From Pseudomonadota bacterium (GTDB taxonomy: Bacteria > Pseudomonadota > Alphaproteobacteria > Rhizobiales > Beijerinckiaceae): a stretch of DNA of 53,051 nt. The stretch is from positions 1 through 53,051 of the forward strand of contig JAEWKH010000023.1 in assembly GCA_023386155.1 (NCBI GenBank). Reading direction: 5' to 3'. Position 1 is the stretch's first letter, and each line of letters opens with the position of its first letter. Under the pieces are notes generated by a model. It saw nothing but the letters and a program-made list of their open reading frames with translations. It was not told where the DNA came from and made no database searches. The translations under genes were made by a program, and so were the position numbers. Positions 51,972-53,051 of this stretch are shown here, piece after piece.

Positions 51972-52048
51972 TGGCGACTCCGGTAGGGCTCGAACCTACG
52001 ACCTGCCGCTTAGAAGGCGGCTGCTCTATCCAGCTGAGCTACGGAGCC
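51972..52048 (-). tRNA. tRNA-Arg (anticodon TCT)
   Basis: The minus strand folds as a complete cloverleaf: acceptor GGCTCCG with CGGAGTC (one G-T pair), D-arm GCTC/GAGC, anticodon stem GCCGC/GCGGC around loop CTTCTAA and T-arm GTAGG-TTCGAGC-CCTAC. The 3' CCA is encoded. The anticodon TCT reads AGA/AGG, so it decodes arginine. It lies just after phaC and could be an integration site, but no integrase is present. Confidence 0.95.
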
Positions 52049-52068
52049 ATCCAGCCGAGGGACCTATC

Positions 52069-52374
52069 CTAGTGGGTCCAGGGGCCGACGCGGTTGAACT
52101 TGAAATTGTCGGAATAGGAGATCGTCCGCCGTTTGACCTCGTGCGGCTCCTCGACCCGATATGCGATGCCCTCGCGCTCGGCATAGGCGATGGCCTCTTC
52201 CTTCGTGTCGAACCCGAGGCGGAGCTGCTGACGGGTGTCGCCCGAGCTCGTCCACCCCATCAGGGGCTCGATCTCACGGGGCTTGTCCTGCTCGAAAACG
52301 AGAAGCCATTGCTTGGTCCGGGCCAGACCGGACTGCGTTGCGGACTTGGCGGGCTTGAAGATCCGTGCAGGCAT
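52069..52374 (-). CDS. NADH dehydrogenase accessory subunit, NDUFS4-like (ETC complex I family)
   Basis: A 101-residue protein from ATG 52374 (MPARIFKPAKSATQSG). It matches the NDUFS4 accessory family of complex I, which is found in alphaproteobacteria and mitochondria. Landmarks are WLLVFEQDKPREIEPLMGWT near the start, a central AIAYAEREGIAYRV and the C-terminal DNFKFNRVGPWTH. It packs on the NADH-oxidising arm. An upstream in-frame extension overlaps the tRNA-Pro and is not used. It is flanked by two tRNA genes on the same strand, possibly one transcript. Confidence 0.92.
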   Translation of the reverse strand: MPARIFKPAKSATQSGLARTKQWLLVFEQDKPREIEPLMGWTSSGDTRQQLRLGFDTKEEAIAYAEREGIAYRVEEPHEVKRRTISYSDNFKFNRVGPWTH

Positions 52375-52411
52375 TGGTTTTGGACTCTCTCCGAGACTCA
52401 TCCGGTGAAGA

Positions 52412-52488
52412 TGGTCGGGGCGGCAGGATTTGAACCCGCGACCCTCTGCTCCCAAAGCAGATGCGCTACCAGACTGCGCTACACCCCG
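52412..52488 (-). tRNA. tRNA-Pro (anticodon TGG)
   Basis: The minus strand folds as a complete cloverleaf: acceptor CGGGGTG region, D-arm GCGC/GCGC, anticodon stem TCTGC/GCAGA around loop TTTGGGA, and T-arm GCGGG-TTCAAAT-CCTGC. A 3' CCA is encoded. The anticodon TGG reads CCN (proline). It lies 37 bases upstream of the NDUFS4-like start. Confidence 0.95.
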
Positions 52489-52667
52489 TTATCCTCAACA
52501 GCTTGGTTTCTCTATCGATTTGAGAACACCTAGGCAAGCCCTCGGTTTCGCCGGAAAGGTCGAAAAGCGCCGCAGGGAATTGGTGCGGGCCCCTAAAGAC
52601 CGCTTGGGCGTTCCGGTCCTGTTCTCAGACGGGATGAATAGAAGGCGATCCAGCCGGATCATAATGG

Positions 52668-52693
52668 AAAAGGCCGCCAAGAGCGGCGGCCTT
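52668..52693 (-). terminator. Intrinsic terminator of the chemotaxis-receptor gene
   Basis: On the minus strand, AAGGCCGCC and GGCGGCCTT form a perfect nine-base-pair stem around a GCTCTT loop, followed by TTCC. It lies 38 bases after the chemotaxis-receptor stop and is a good intrinsic terminator. Confidence 0.85.
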
Positions 52694-52731
52694 CGCTGCG
52701 ACTGTCCGGGACCTTCGATTCGGAAGTCCCT

Positions 52732-53051
52732 TTAGGCGGCCTTGACGCCCTGCAGGAAGGTCGAAACCTCCCGATTGAGGTCCTCGGAGTGGCGGGCGAG
52801 CTCCTGCGCCACGCCGAGCACCTGGACAGCGGAGCTACCGTTCTCCTGGGCCGCCTGCTGCACGCCAACGATGTTGCCGGTCACCTGTTCGGTGCCGCGC
52901 GCCGCCTCCTGGACGTTGCGGGCGATCTCGGCCGTGGCCGCACCCTGCTCCTCCATGGCGGCGGCAATCGCCGTCGAGATCTGGCTCATCTCGGTGATCG
53001 TGCGGGCAATCTCCTGGATCGCGCTCACCGTGTGCTGGGTCGCCTGCTGCA
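52732..53051 (-). CDS. Methyl-accepting chemotaxis protein (C-terminal fragment, cut by window edge)
   Basis: The last 106 residues of a receptor run off the right edge. SAIQEIARTITEMSQISTAIAAAMEEQGAATAEIARNV is the end of the signalling hairpin and distal helical-bundle adaptation region, with AMEEQGAATAEI containing a conserved methylation-type site. The chain ends LNREVSTFLQGVKAA. The N-terminal sensory and HAMP parts lie beyond the window. No CheR-binding C-terminal pentapeptide is seen. Convergence with other genes is not an issue: the NDUFS4-tRNA unit lies downstream on the same strand behind a terminator. Confidence 0.9.
   Translation of the reverse strand, partial: QQATQHTVSAIQEIARTITEMSQISTAIAAAMEEQGAATAEIARNVQEAARGTEQVTGNIVGVQQAAQENGSSAVQVLGVAQELARHSEDLNREVSTFLQGVKAA

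Noticed and set aside
51972..52488. tRNA-Arg and tRNA-Pro as integration sites of a mobile element
   Set aside because: No integrase, no repeated tRNA 3' ends and no atypical genes beside them.
1..53051. CRISPR array, insertion sequence, prophage or toxin-antitoxin pair
   Set aside because: No regularly spaced repeats, transposase, integrase or paired toxin-antitoxin frames were found.

Overview
The window looks like ordinary chromosome of a high-GC alphaproteobacterium of the order Rhizobiales (Hyphomicrobiales). Protein character fits a Methylobacteriaceae/Microvirga-like organism, but the genus cannot be fixed from sequence reading alone. Supporting signs are the sdhE-mfd versus recG arrangement, an NDUFS4-type complex I subunit, a class I PHA synthase with a phasin, a DUF1127 protein, HisKA_2-type kinases, and an AAAAGT/ACTTTT palindrome of the kind dispersed in Rhizobiales genomes. 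No insertion sequence, integrase, CRISPR array or rRNA was found. Both window edges cut through genes: mfd on the left and a chemotaxis receptor on the right.

Layout, left to right. (1) 1-5.5 kb, repair and core metabolism: mfd (partial), rpiB and sdhE on the minus strand; recG divergent on the plus strand. (2) 5-8.8 kb: glmU, glmS and a GNAT acetyltransferase read leftward as one unit that makes UDP-GlcNAc. (3) 9-12.7 kb: opgG-opgH for osmoregulated periplasmic glucans, closed by a strong terminator whose loop holds the stop codon of the convergent LysR gene. (4) 13.8-20.2 kb: a DUF1127 protein, a Na/phosphate cotransporter, a small alpha-CTD/HhH-like protein, and a tightly overlapping three-gene signalling operon (PAS kinase, single-domain regulator, receiver-HisKA_2 kinase). 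(5) 20.3-23.2 kb: purT, a small conserved-looking protein and a DMT-family transporter.

(6) 23.3-27.1 kb is the most interesting part: a type III polyketide synthase, a methyltransferase, a flavoprotein of the geranylgeranyl reductase/aromatic hydroxylase type and a second methyltransferase. They are packed with ATGA overlaps or single-digit spacing, a layout that suggests a methylated, oxidised phenolic lipid or quinone product. (7) 27.1-37.8 kb: an ankyrin protein, then a purine/nucleoside salvage neighbourhood. It holds a nucleoside hydrolase, a divergent adenine deaminase, an ABC importer coupled to a SAH/MTA-type deaminase, a phosphoribosyltransferase and an M20 amidohydrolase. (8) 37.8-47.5 kb: a SUV3-like helicase, an S9 prolyl oligopeptidase, a small unknown protein and an RND efflux pair without an outer-membrane partner. 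(9) 47.8-52 kb: a PHA granule region with a phasin that carries what looks like a degenerate hemerythrin domain, small unknown proteins and phaC. (10) 52-53 kb: tRNA-Arg(TCT), an NDUFS4-like subunit, tRNA-Pro(TGG) and the 3' end of a chemotaxis receptor followed by a good intrinsic terminator.

All functional names rest on motif and family recognition by eye; no database search was run. Start codons were chosen from protein family boundaries, ribosome-binding sites and gene overlaps.
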